Shown: positions 9,513 through 18,792 of the stretch, piece by piece
Numbering within the stretch: the first letter of the stretch is position 1
How the letters are laid out: every line of letters starts with the position of its first letter
Translations under genes and position numbers: made by a program
Source: JAUNSR01 sp036655355
Lineage (GTDB): Bacteria; Bacteroidota; Bacteroidia; Bacteroidales; JAUNSR01
NCBI GenBank assembly: GCA_036655355.1
Contig: JAVVQG010000005.1
Coordinates: 62,001-126,000 of the forward strand
DNA length: 64,000 nucleotides
Direction of reading: 5' to 3'
The notes under the pieces: generated by a model
The model's database searches: none
What the model was told of the DNA's origin: nothing
Seen by the model: the letters and a program-made list of their open reading frames with translations, nothing else

Positions 9513-12500
9513 ATGTCAAAATTGAACAAATCAGTAAGTGCGCTTTTAGTTGCTTCTGCCTTGTACCCTGCTGCGGATGCCATTGCATCGAACAACGGGG
9601 AAGTAGCTGCCGTAGTGGCTGCAGACGGGCAAACATCAAATTTAAGCGGTATTGTTTCTGATGAGATGGGTCCGGTCATGGGTGCCTCAGTGATTATTAA
9701 AGGTACAACCAATGGTACAATCACTGACTTGGATGGTAATTTCACACTGAACGACGTACGTAAAGGAGATGTTATCGTAATCTCTTTTATCGGATACGCA
9801 TCTCAGGAAGTCGTTTTTAATGGCCAGTCTTCACTTCGTGTAGCTCTGAAAGAGGATACACAGAAATTAGATGAGGTAGTGGTTGTAGGTTACGGTACAC
9901 AGAAAAAAGTGAACCTGACCGGAGCGATCGCGATGACAGACGGCGACATCATGGAGAACCGTGCCATCGGCGGAACGGCTCAGGGTCTACAGGGGGTAAT
10001 TCCCAATCTGAACATCGACTTTAACAGTGGAAAACCGGATGCAACAACACAGTTCAACGTTCGCGGTAACACGTCATTGAATGGAGGCGGTGCCTTGATC
10101 TTGGTTGACGGTGTTGAAACGGAAGACATTTCTTTGATCAACCCGCAGGACATTGCCAGCGTATCGGTACTGAAAGATGCTGCTTCAGCTTCTATCTACG
10201 GTGCTCGCGCGGCTTTCGGTGTGGTTTTGATCACTACGAAAAAAGGGGGTAAGAACCAGAAAGTGAAAGTGAACTACAACAACAACTTCTCTTGGTCTAC
10301 GCCTTCGCATTTGCCGGAATCCGCAAACTCTCTTGATTGGGCGAATGCGGTGAATCAGGCCAACATCAACCAAGGTGGCGGTGCTGTATTCAACAACAAA
10401 TTCATGAGTGCCCTTGAAGCGCATCACAACGACCCGATCAACAACCCGGGCATCCTTGTAGACCGCGAAGGGATCCAGAACAGTGCACATACGGCAACAA
10501 ACCCGGGATGGGCGTATGTTTCGAACACAGACTGGTTTGATGAATTCTACACAACAGCCTTCATGCAGCAACACAATGCCAGCATTTCGGGTGGTAGCGA
10601 AAAGAACGCATATTACGGTTCGGTAGGTTACAAAGACCAGAACGGTTTGTTCCAGCACGGAACAGACAAATACAAACGTATCAACATGTCGTTCAACTTC
10701 GAAACCAGCGTAACCGATTGGTTGGACTTGCGTTTCGCTACAAAATACAACCGATCTGAAACAGATGAACCGTCTTCAGGTGTTTATGCCGATATGGGTT
10801 CATTCTATCACGAGGTTTACCGTATGTTCCCTACCGTTCCGATGTATTTGGAAAATGGCGATTACGCAGGTATGGAAGGTAACGGATTCAACAAGAACGT
10901 AGCGGGTCGTATGGCTCAGGGTGGCCGTACCACAAACAACCGCGACGACTTCTGGTACACAGGGGCCATCACCATCCGTCCGATGAAAGGATTGGTTGTG
11001 AAAGCTGACTACACCGGAAATAAGTTCTTCCGTTCATACAAACAACACGCGAAAACAATTTATCAGACCATGCCGGAAGGCGCACCTTCTCTAACGGTGG
11101 TGAATCCGAACGGCGTAAGTCAGACTAAATTCAACAATACATACCAGGCATTCAACGCGTGGGCCGAATACGAGAAATCGATCAAGGACCACAACATGAA
11201 GTTGATGATGGGTTACAACCAGGAATCGAAAGAGTTGACAGACTTCGGTGGCACAAGCACCAACCTGTTTATCAACAACATTCCGGTAAGTGACCTTGCC
11301 GCAAACTTCAAGAACATCTCCGAAGGTGGAACCATCTGGGCGGTACAGGGAGCTTTCTTCCGTGCCAACTACGATTACATGGGCAAATACCTGTTGGAGG
11401 TGAACGGACGTTACGACGGATCTTCCAAATACATGGAAGGAAACCGTTGGGGATTCTTCCCGTCGGCTTCTGCCGGATGGCGTTTGTCTGAAGAGAAATT
11501 CTTCGAACCGGCTCGCAACGTGTTCGACAACGTGAAACTACGTGCTTCAACAGGTCTTCTGGGCAACCAGGTGACAGACGGTAACTTCCAGTACATCGGT
11601 TCTCTTGGCTCTGCCAACCTGAACTACGTAATGGACGGCAAACCGGTAACCGGTCTTACTCCGGCTACTCTGGCCAGCACAAACATCACTTGGGAGAAAG
11701 TGCTTACCAACAACTTCGGTTTGGATTTGGGCGTATTGAACAATCGCCTGACTGCCTCTTTCGACTATTATGTACGTTACACCCAAGGTATGGTGCGTAA
11801 CAAAACATATCCGGGCGTTATCGGTACTACCGGTGGTAAAGAGAACGTAGCGGACATGCGTACCAACGGATGGGAATTGAGCTTGCAGTGGCAGGATCAG
11901 ATCGCTTCGGTACTTGGTAAACCGATGAAATACTCGGTTAGCCTAGGTTTGTCTGACGCATTCAGCAAAATCACGAAATACGACAACCCGACAGGTGCGC
12001 TTTCTGACTTCTACAAAGGAAAGAACATGGGTGAGATCTGGGGTTACGTAACAGACGGTTTCATCATGACCGAAGAGGAAGCGAAACAGATGGCTACCAT
12101 CCAGGGCGTAATCTCTAAAACATGGTTGCCGGGTGATATCCGTTACGCTGACTTGAACGGCGACGGCGTAATCGACTACGGTAACAACACCCTTGCTAAC
12201 TCGGGCGATAAAAAGGTGATCGGTAATACCACTCCTCGTTACCGTTTCAATATCCAGGGTAGCGCGTCATGGCGTAACTTCGACCTTCGCGTATTGTTCG
12301 AAGGGGTAGCGAAACGTGACCTTTGGATGGGTAGCTCGGTATTCTGGGGTTATACAGACAACGTATGGCAGCAGAACATCAACCAGTACCACATCGAAAA
12401 CAGCTGGAGCGAAGAGAATCCGAACGCATTCTATCCTCGTCCGTTGTGGGGAACAAGAAGCAAACAGATACAGACTAAATATCTGATGAACGGAGCTTAC

Positions 12501-12734
12501 ATCCGTCTGAAAGATATCACACTAAGCTATACGATCCCGAAATCAGTGCTTTCGAAACTGAAAATCGAACAGGTTCGTGTATTTGCAAGTGGTGCGAATC
12601 TTTGGGAAGCTTCTGGCCTGCCTCCGTTCTTGAATCCTGAACAAACAGGAACAAACGTGGATGGTAGCAACAATGAAGGTAAAGTTTATCCTTTCAGCAG
12701 AAGCTATTCTTGCGGTGTAAACCTGACTTTTTAA
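9513..12734 (+). CDS. SusC/RagA TonB-linked outer-membrane transporter (intact)
   Basis: This 1073-residue SusC-type barrel should import oligosaccharides across the outer membrane using TonB energy. A signal peptide (MSKLNKSVSALLVASAL) leads into a CarboxypepD-reg-like domain (SGIVSDEMGPVMGAS, TNGTITDLDGNF). The TonB-box-like DEVVVVGYGTQ and the plug (FNVRGNTSLNGG, ILVDGVE, VLKDAASASIYGARAAFGV) follow, then a long barrel ending in NLTF. The C-terminal Phe is typical of Bam substrates. The start at 9513 is chosen because the preceding bases (TTAACTATGTC) and first residues mirror susC1. The partner SusD lies 187 bp downstream. Confidence 0.95.
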   Translation: MSKLNKSVSALLVASALYPAADAIASNNGEVAAVVAADGQTSNLSGIVSDEMGPVMGASVIIKGTTNGTITDLDGNFTLNDVRKGDVIVISFIGYASQEVVFNGQSSLRVALKEDTQKLDEVVVVGYGTQKKVNLTGAIAMTDGDIMENRAIGGTAQGLQGVIPNLNIDFNSGKPDATTQFNVRGNTSLNGGGALILVDGVETEDISLINPQDIASVSVLKDAASASIYGARAAFGVVLITTKKGGKNQKVKVNYNNNFSWSTPSHLPESANSLDWANAVNQANINQGGGAVFNNKFMSALEAHHNDPINNPGILVDREGIQNSAHTATNPGWAYVSNTDWFDEFYTTAFMQQHNASISGGSEKNAYYGSVGYKDQNGLFQHGTDKYKRINMSFNFETSVTDWLDLRFATKYNRSETDEPSSGVYADMGSFYHEVYRMFPTVPMYLENGDYAGMEGNGFNKNVAGRMAQGGRTTNNRDDFWYTGAITIRPMKGLVVKADYTGNKFFRSYKQHAKTIYQTMPEGAPSLTVVNPNGVSQTKFNNTYQAFNAWAEYEKSIKDHNMKLMMGYNQESKELTDFGGTSTNLFINNIPVSDLAANFKNISEGGTIWAVQGAFFRANYDYMGKYLLEVNGRYDGSSKYMEGNRWGFFPSASAGWRLSEEKFFEPARNVFDNVKLRASTGLLGNQVTDGNFQYIGSLGSANLNYVMDGKPVTGLTPATLASTNITWEKVLTNNFGLDLGVLNNRLTASFDYYVRYTQGMVRNKTYPGVIGTTGGKENVADMRTNGWELSLQWQDQIASVLGKPMKYSVSLGLSDAFSKITKYDNPTGALSDFYKGKNMGEIWGYVTDGFIMTEEEAKQMATIQGVISKTWLPGDIRYADLNGDGVIDYGNNTLANSGDKKVIGNTTPRYRFNIQGSASWRNFDLRVLFEGVAKRDLWMGSSVFWGYTDNVWQQNINQYHIENSWSEENPNAFYPRPLWGTRSKQIQTKYLMNGAYIRLKDITLSYTIPKSVLSKLKIEQVRVFASGANLWEASGLPPFLNPEQTGTNVDGSNNEGKVYPFSRSYSCGVNLTF

Positions 12735-12752
12735 TCAGACATACTAGCTAAG

Positions 12753-12798
12753 TGGAAGCCCTCGGTTCTTATTGCAGATAACCCCTTCAGGGCTTCCA
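12753..12798 (+). promoter_or_regulatory. Stem-loop between susC2 and susD2
   Basis: TGGAAGCCCT (12753-12762) pairs perfectly with AGGGCTTCCA (12789-12798) around a 26-nt loop. The following bases lack a strong T tract, so partial termination or mRNA stabilisation of the susC end is likelier than full termination. Confidence 0.6.
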
Positions 12799-12921
12799 TT
12801 TGCAAACGCTTATAATAGACACTCAAATGTGATCGCCAGAACTCTCCTAGAGATGAGTTACCAATAGAAGGTATAGGGATGGCGCATTTGACCTTAGCGT
12901 AAAAAAATAAAAGAAACTCAA

Positions 12922-14655
12922 ATGAAATTCAGAAATATTATTTCAGGTGCGTTCGGTCTGTTGTTGATTTCGTCTTGCGACGTTCTTGACAAAGAGCCAA
13001 TGGATACGATTGGTGAGAACACTTTCTTTGAAACTGCGGATGCTGCAGCATTCGAACAATATTGCAACTGGTTCTATCCGCGATTGATTAAAGGTCACGG
13101 CGATCCGAACAACTACACCCTGGGGATGTTGGAGACTGATTACAACTCAGACAACATGTACCCGTGGAACTACAACACCACGGCTTTCGGGCACCACGTT
13201 GCGCCAACAAGCAAAAGCGGTACGGAATGGCAATGGGAAAACCTGCGTGCAGCCAACAACTTCCTGAACAACTACCACCGCTCTCCTGAAAAGGAGGAGG
13301 CGAAACAGCGTTATGCCGGTGAAGTGATGTTCTTCAAAGTGCTTGACTACTTCAACAAGGTAAGAGCTTACGGTGACGTACCTTACTATGACGAAGTATT
13401 GGCTCCGGGCGATGCGGCGCTTTACAACCCGCGCGATTCACGTACATTGGTGATGGAGAAACTTCTTGAAAACATCGATCAGGCGATCGCTTGGTTACCT
13501 GCTAAAACAAAAGTTTACCGTGTCAGCAAAGATGCTGCGTTGGCCTTGAAAGCGCGCATGTGTCTGTACGAAGGAACTTGGAGACGTTACCACAACATCG
13601 AAGGCGATGTGGAATTCCTTGAAGCAGCTTACGACGCTGCAGGCGTTCTGATGAGCGGCGAATTCAACTACGCTTTGCACGAAGGCAGCTCTCCTGCGAA
13701 ATCTTACTATGAATTGTTCATCCAGGAAGATTACAACAGCAGCACAGAGGTGATCCTTTCGAAAGAATACGATCCTAAGATCTCTAAAGGTCACAACATC
13801 TCTCGCGAACTTCCTACCGGCGTGAATCCGTTCGGTATGAGCAAAGACATGGCAGACAGCTATCTTTGTGCTGAAACGGGACTTCCTGTTTCACAGTGCG
13901 AATGCCACAAAGACGAAACCGGCCTGATCGCTTCTATGAAGAACCGCGACCCGCGTATGTTGCAGACCGTAGCGCTTCCGGAAGAGGGTGATTTCACATA
14001 CTACCTTGAAGGTAGCAAATCGGTTATCAGCAACTTGATCGGTTCAGGTAAAGGTGCTACTTCTACAGGTTATGCGGTTGTTAAATTCTACAACAAAGCA
14101 GAAGACTTGGCAGCTCACAACCAGGGAACTTCGGATGCTCCGATCTTCCGTTTCGCAGAGATCCTTTTGATCCGTGCCGAAGCCGGTGCGGAACTTGGTA
14201 AAGATCCGGAACTAGACAGAACGATCAATGCGCTTCGTCGCCGCGTAGGTTTCAACGTTGACCTTACAAACGCTCCGTTCGCAGATCCTGCTTTGGCAGA
14301 TATGTATCCGAATGTAAAAGGTGCGAACGCAAACCTGATCCGCGAAATCCGTCGTGAACGTCGTATCGAACTGTTCGGCGAAGGTCTTCGTCGCGACGAC
14401 CTGATGCGTTGGGCTTCTGGCGAAGTGTTGGCGAAACCGAGAAAAGGGATGATCCTTGACGAAACGCTTTACACATCGGAAGAGATCGCAACCCTGAAAA
14501 GAGAGTTGGGCGTATTCGCAGACGGTTCATTAGACGTATACGGAAAACGTGTACAGATGCCGGCTGAGTTCATCGCTCCAAAACACTACCTGTACGCTAT
14601 TCCAATCAATGAAATCGCATTGAATCCGAATCTTGAACAGAACCCGGGTTGGTAA
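12922..14655 (+). CDS. SusD/RagB-family glycan-binding outer-membrane lipoprotein
   Basis: This 577-residue partner of the SusC upstream has a lipoprotein signal with lipobox LISSC (Cys19), followed by DVLDKEPMDTIGENTFF, a classical RagB/SusD beginning (x-L-x-x-x-P). Later signatures are LRAANNFLNNY, the FRFAEILLIRAEA helix, the RRERRIELFGEGLRRDDLMRW block, and the end IALNPNLEQNPGW. The protein should bind glycan on the surface and act as a lid on the SusC barrel. It belongs to the classical branch, unlike the SusD_2-type gene at 4772, so the two systems are unlikely to be recent duplicates. A strong terminator follows. Confidence 0.95.
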   Translation: MKFRNIISGAFGLLLISSCDVLDKEPMDTIGENTFFETADAAAFEQYCNWFYPRLIKGHGDPNNYTLGMLETDYNSDNMYPWNYNTTAFGHHVAPTSKSGTEWQWENLRAANNFLNNYHRSPEKEEAKQRYAGEVMFFKVLDYFNKVRAYGDVPYYDEVLAPGDAALYNPRDSRTLVMEKLLENIDQAIAWLPAKTKVYRVSKDAALALKARMCLYEGTWRRYHNIEGDVEFLEAAYDAAGVLMSGEFNYALHEGSSPAKSYYELFIQEDYNSSTEVILSKEYDPKISKGHNISRELPTGVNPFGMSKDMADSYLCAETGLPVSQCECHKDETGLIASMKNRDPRMLQTVALPEEGDFTYYLEGSKSVISNLIGSGKGATSTGYAVVKFYNKAEDLAAHNQGTSDAPIFRFAEILLIRAEAGAELGKDPELDRTINALRRRVGFNVDLTNAPFADPALADMYPNVKGANANLIREIRRERRIELFGEGLRRDDLMRWASGEVLAKPRKGMILDETLYTSEEIATLKRELGVFADGSLDVYGKRVQMPAEFIAPKHYLYAIPINEIALNPNLEQNPGW

Positions 14656-14687
14656 TCAAATCGTAAGATTTAACTTCTTATACACTT

Positions 14688-14727
14688 AAAAGTGCTCCCG
14701 TACCGTTGGTATGGGGGCACTTTTTGT
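14688..14727 (+). terminator. Rho-independent terminator after susD2
   Basis: A 17-bp stem with two G-T pairs (14688-14704 with 14708-14724) closes a 3-nt loop and leads into T residues. It ends the second SusC/SusD unit. Confidence 0.92.
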
Positions 14728-14768
14728 TTTGGGAGGTTTGTGAGGGGGGCTAAAGGAGGCCACAACAA

Positions 14769-14789
14769 GCGCGAGTTTGCAACTCGTGC
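14769..14789 (+). repeat. Palindromic repeat, copy 1
   Basis: Contains the core CGCGAGTTTGCAACTCGTG. The arms CGAGTT and AACTCG can form a short hairpin. It lies between two terminators, in the convergent gap between susD2 and the phosphate transporter. Confidence 0.85.
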
Positions 14790-14863
14790 TATATTAAGCG
14801 ATACGAGCTATATACTGCTTTAATTAGAGGAGAATAAACAGAAACAACAGAGTTGGTAGAGAA

Positions 14864-14884
14864 GCGCGAGTTTTTAACTCGTGC
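14864..14884 (+). repeat. Palindromic repeat, copy 2
   Basis: Same family as copy 1, with TTTTT in place of TTTGC at the centre (CGCGAGTTTTTAACTCGTG). Same orientation, 95 bp away, so this gap carries a pair. Confidence 0.82.
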
Positions 14885-14901
14885 TGTATTCGCCATAATG
14901 C

Positions 14902-14941
14902 AAAAAAGGAGGAACCGGCCATGCCGATTCCTCCTTTTTGT
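14902..14941 (-). terminator. Terminator of the Na/Pi cotransporter gene
   Basis: AAAAAGGAGGAA and TTCCTCCTTTTT arms enclose an inner GGC-CAT-GCC hairpin. Read on the minus strand it ends in six T residues, about 30 bp past the stop codon of the gene at 14973. The shape also permits plus-strand termination. Confidence 0.85.
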
Positions 14942-14972
14942 AAGTGCCCGAAAGCACCGTTATCGATAAAGA

Positions 14973-16781
14973 TTAGCTATGCAATCTTCTCTTCTCTTTT
15001 ACCGCTTCAAGCACATTGATGATGTAATCACCCAACTTTTCAGACTCAGAGATCAGGTCCATATAGAACGTACCCGCCTGATATTCGTATTCGTTGTTCT
15101 TCACGCTCTCAATATTCTCGTTACGAAGCTGGTTGCGGAAGTTATTGATTTCATCTTCCTTATTATACGCTTTGTTCAGATCCGACTCCAACATCTCGTT
15201 TTTCGCCAGAATCTGCGTCATATGCGCTAGGGCCTGATCCACTAAATCGAACATCTTATCCACGTTCTCATTGATCTGCGGTGTGAAAGTCACATGCGCC
15301 TCGGTTTTGCGAACCATCGTGCGGGCCAAGTGATAACAGCTGTCGCCGATGCTTTCAATCTCATCCACCACCTTGAACATCGAGCGGATTTGACCTTCGG
15401 AACCTACCGAAAGGTTGCTCGAAGTGATGTGGTTCAGGTAATTCGCGATCTCAAGTTCCATACGGTCGGAGATCTTCTCATACTTCTCAACACGGCTGTA
15501 AAGCTTCACGAACGTATCGCTGCCCTCTTTCTCGTGGAAAAGGTCTTTCGTCATCGTCAACATACGCTGGGTACGCTCTGCGAATACGATGGTTTCTTTC
15601 TTCACCTGAAGCAAGGAAAGCTCGCCGGTAGAAAGCATCCCCGAAGAGATGTATTTAAGCTGAAACTCTTCGTCGTTCTGTTTCTGAGGAATCAGTTTGG
15701 TTACGATCTTCACATACAATCCTACGAACCACGCCATTAAGAATACGTTGGTAATGTTAAAGATGGTATGGAACAAAGACAACGCGTACGATACAGACAC
15801 CTGCATGTTGGCATATTGTGACTGCATGTCCGCCAGTCCCGCATCCGCCACGTTACCCTCCGAAAGCTGACTTACCAACGCCGGATCTGCCGTGTTTACG
15901 AAGTTCATCAATGCCGAAGGGTCGCCCGGACCGTATTCCGTTACAATCCACGCCACCATGCGGGTGAACGGGAAGAAAACGATCAGCATCCAGATGACAC
16001 CGAAGATATTGAACATGAAATGCGCCAAAGCGGCACGTTTCGCAGATACATTGGCATTCAGCGCGGCGATGTTCGCCGTGATCGTCGTACCGATATTCTC
16101 ACCCAACACCATCGCTGCGGCGATATCGAACGAGATCCATCCCTTACTACACATGATCAGGGTAATGGCCATCGTAGCACTCGAAGACTGCACGATAACG
16201 GTCAGAACCGATCCGATAAACAAGAAAAGCAACACCGATGCATACCCCATGTTGGTGTATTCGGTCAAGAACTCCAGGATCTGCGGGTTACTTTTGATAT
16301 CGGGAACTGAATTTTTAAGGAAATCCAACCCCATGAACAAGAAGGAGAACCCAACCATGAATTCGCCCCACGATTTTCGCCGGCTATTCTGCGAAAAGAT
16401 AAACGGTATGGCCAAACCGATGAGCGGTAAGGCAAAAAGTGAGATGTTCACTTTGAATCCGAAGATCGAAATGATCCACGCGGTTACGGTAGTACCTACG
16501 TTGGCTCCCATGATGACGGAGATAGACTGAGTCAAAGAAAGGAGTCCGGCATTCACAAAACTCACTACCATTACGGTTGTGGCTGACGATGATTGGATAA
16601 GTGCTGTTACCAACACTCCGGTGAGAATTCCGGTGAAGCGATTTTTGGTCATCACCGTTAAAATGCTTCGTAGTCTGTCACCGGCTACCTTTTGGAGACC
16701 TTCACTCATGATTTTCATCCCGTACAGGAATAATCCCAGGGATCCGATGAGCTTTAAAAAGTCAAGAATCGAATAATCCAT
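14973..16781 (-). CDS. Na+/phosphate cotransporter (NptA/PNaS family) with PhoU-like C-terminus
   Basis: This 602-residue inner-membrane protein is predicted to import phosphate with sodium. Two inverted Na_Pi_cotrans repeats carry the hallmark QSSSAT motifs (about residues 62-67, and again in VQSSSATMAITL near 197-203). Multiple membrane helices fill about the first 370 residues. The last 220 are soluble and helical, resembling PhoU (EIESIGDSCYHLARTMV and SEKLGDYIINV), which in this family is thought to sense or regulate phosphate flux. It is transcribed alone on the minus strand and divergently from the nucleoside kinase. Confidence 0.92.
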   Translation of the reverse strand: MDYSILDFLKLIGSLGLFLYGMKIMSEGLQKVAGDRLRSILTVMTKNRFTGILTGVLVTALIQSSSATTVMVVSFVNAGLLSLTQSISVIMGANVGTTVTAWIISIFGFKVNISLFALPLIGLAIPFIFSQNSRRKSWGEFMVGFSFLFMGLDFLKNSVPDIKSNPQILEFLTEYTNMGYASVLLFLFIGSVLTVIVQSSSATMAITLIMCSKGWISFDIAAAMVLGENIGTTITANIAALNANVSAKRAALAHFMFNIFGVIWMLIVFFPFTRMVAWIVTEYGPGDPSALMNFVNTADPALVSQLSEGNVADAGLADMQSQYANMQVSVSYALSLFHTIFNITNVFLMAWFVGLYVKIVTKLIPQKQNDEEFQLKYISSGMLSTGELSLLQVKKETIVFAERTQRMLTMTKDLFHEKEGSDTFVKLYSRVEKYEKISDRMELEIANYLNHITSSNLSVGSEGQIRSMFKVVDEIESIGDSCYHLARTMVRKTEAHVTFTPQINENVDKMFDLVDQALAHMTQILAKNEMLESDLNKAYNKEDEINNFRNQLRNENIESVKNNEYEYQAGTFYMDLISESEKLGDYIINVLEAVKEKRRLHS

Positions 16782-17082
16782 TCAGTTTTAAAGATTTGTA
16801 GTTTAGTTTAATTTCAATTCATGCCGCCGTTTTTCAACCGCCGCATAGTAAGACGCGGACAAAAATAGATAAAAATACATTTAGCGCTATTAAAGCGTTG
16901 AAAAAAAACAAGATATACAATTTTTTTATGAATTGTAACACGGCTGTAGCATCGCGATTGTATCTTGCAAACGCCCCTCCTACCTCCCCATTTCGGTGTC
17001 ATTGCCATTAAAACAATCCGTTTGCACTCCTGGTTCGGTTTCAATTTCTTATCTTTCGAAAAACCTGTAAAAGATTTTAGCC
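16782..17082. other. Divergent intergenic region
   Basis: This 301-bp AT-rich gap separates divergent genes. On the plus strand TATCTTTC at 17050-17057 is one base from the -7 consensus and lies 25 bp before the kinase start. No clear minus-strand promoter was found. No RNA gene or repeat was recognised. Confidence 0.35.
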
Positions 17083-18744
17083 ATGCCTAATTTCACGAAG
17101 ATATTTTGTAAAAACACCAACTCGTTTCACGAGGTGCCCGTGGGCAGTACCCTACAGGAGATCCAGGAGCTCCTCCAAGTAAAACTTCCCTGGGAGTGCG
17201 TCGGCGCACAAGTGAACAACATGGCCGAGGGGTTGCGTTACCGGGTGTACAAACCCAAAGACATTGAATTCATCGACATCAGCTCGCTCTCGGGCATGCG
17301 CATCTACGTACGCTCGCTCTGCTTTGTGCTCTACATGGCGGTCGACGAGGTGAAGCCCAATTCGCGCCTGCGCATCGAACACCCCATCTCACGCGGCTAT
17401 TACTGCGAAGTGAATCACCACCAGTCGGTCACAGACGACGAGATCGAACAGATCAAACGACGCATGCACGAGATTATCGCCCGCGATATTCCGTTCCACC
17501 GCGAAGAGGTGCACACCTCGGAAGCCGTGCGTCTCTTCCGCGAGAAAAACCTCAACGACAAAGCCGACCTGCTGGAAACCTCCGGCATGCTCTACACCAA
17601 TTACTACCGCCTCAACAACCACATCGACTACTATTACGGCAGTCTGCTTCCCTCAACGGGCAAACTGTACCTGTTCGACCTGGTGCGGTATGACGACGGG
17701 CTGCTGCTGGTGATCCCGCAGCGCAAACAACCCGACCGCCTCGAGGAGGTGATCCTGCAACCCAAGATGATGAGCATCTTCGACGAGTTCACCCATTTCA
17801 ATTTCATCGCGGGACTCTCAAACGTGGGGAAGCTGAACCTCCTTATTAATAAAGGACACGCCAGCGACCTGCTCCAAGTCAACGAAGCGCTTCATGAGAA
17901 AAAGATCGCCACCATCGCCGATGAGATCGCCTCGCGCAAGCACGTGAAGGTGATTCTGATCGCCGGTCCCTCCTCCTCCGGAAAAACCACGTTCGCCAAG
18001 CGACTCTCCGTGCAACTCATGACCAACCTCGTCCGTCCGGTCTCCGTTTCGCTCGACGATTATTTCGTGGAACGGGAACACACGCCGCTCGATGAGAACG
18101 GCCGGCACGACTTCGAATCGCTCTACGCGCTCGACTTGGAACTTTTCAACCGCGACATCCAGCAGCTCATCGCCGGAAAAGAGGTGAACCTGCCTACCTT
18201 TAATTTCCATACCGGAAAACGGGAGTACAACGGCAAGAAGCTCAAACTGCATCCGGCCTCGGTGTTGCTGCTCGAGGGGATCCATGCGCTGAACCCGGAA
18301 CTTACCCCGCACATCCCCGAAGAGGTGAAATACCGCATCTACGTATCCGCCCTCACCTCGATTTCGCTCGACGACCACAACTGGATCCCTACGACGGACA
18401 ACCGGTTGATTCGCCGCATCGTGCGAGACAGTCAGTTCCGCAACTATTCGGCGCAGGAAACCATCTCGCGCTGGGAAAGTGTGCGCGCGGGTGAAGACAA
18501 ATGGATCTTCCCGCACCAGGAGAATGCCGACGCGATGTTCAATTCGGCGATGCTTTACGAACTGGCGGTGCTAAAAAAATACGCCGAACCGCTCCTGCGC
18601 GACGTACCCCGCAGTGCACCGGAATATGCCGAAGCATACCGTCTGAGTCGCTTCCTCTCCTACTTCAAGCAGATCCACGAATCGGAAATTCCACCCACTT
18701 CGCTGTTGCGCGAATTCCTCGGCGGATCGAGCTTCAAGTATTAA
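17083..18744 (+). CDS. Uridine kinase-like nucleoside kinase with N-terminal TGS/ThrRS-like domains
   Basis: This 553-residue protein has the Bacteroidota nucleoside-kinase architecture. The N-terminus resembles a TGS domain (about 1-65), followed by a threonyl-tRNA-synthetase SAD-like region (about 70-250, HPISRGYYCEV and EEVHTSEAVRLF). A C-terminal P-loop kinase of the uridine kinase/phosphoribulokinase family has Walker A GPSSSGKTT (about 294-302), VSLDDYF, and LLLEGIHALN. It probably phosphorylates uridine/cytidine or a related nucleoside. The synthetase-like half may bind nucleotide or tRNA, but that is inference. It lies just upstream of rpoN, with a likely separate promoter between. 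Confidence 0.88.
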   Translation: MPNFTKIFCKNTNSFHEVPVGSTLQEIQELLQVKLPWECVGAQVNNMAEGLRYRVYKPKDIEFIDISSLSGMRIYVRSLCFVLYMAVDEVKPNSRLRIEHPISRGYYCEVNHHQSVTDDEIEQIKRRMHEIIARDIPFHREEVHTSEAVRLFREKNLNDKADLLETSGMLYTNYYRLNNHIDYYYGSLLPSTGKLYLFDLVRYDDGLLLVIPQRKQPDRLEEVILQPKMMSIFDEFTHFNFIAGLSNVGKLNLLINKGHASDLLQVNEALHEKKIATIADEIASRKHVKVILIAGPSSSGKTTFAKRLSVQLMTNLVRPVSVSLDDYFVEREHTPLDENGRHDFESLYALDLELFNRDIQQLIAGKEVNLPTFNFHTGKREYNGKKLKLHPASVLLLEGIHALNPELTPHIPEEVKYRIYVSALTSISLDDHNWIPTTDNRLIRRIVRDSQFRNYSAQETISRWESVRAGEDKWIFPHQENADAMFNSAMLYELAVLKKYAEPLLRDVPRSAPEYAEAYRLSRFLSYFKQIHESEIPPTSLLREFLGGSSFKY

Positions 18745-18758
18745 TTCCAATTTTTATT

Positions 18759-18766
18759 TATCTTTG
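18759..18766 (+). promoter_or_regulatory. Candidate -7 element for rpoN
   Basis: TATCTTTG fits TANNTTTG and lies 27 bp before the rpoN start codon. No clear -33 TTG is at the expected distance. It suggests rpoN can be transcribed separately from the kinase. Confidence 0.5.
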
Positions 18767-18792
18767 TTCTAAACCAAACCGATGATTGATTC

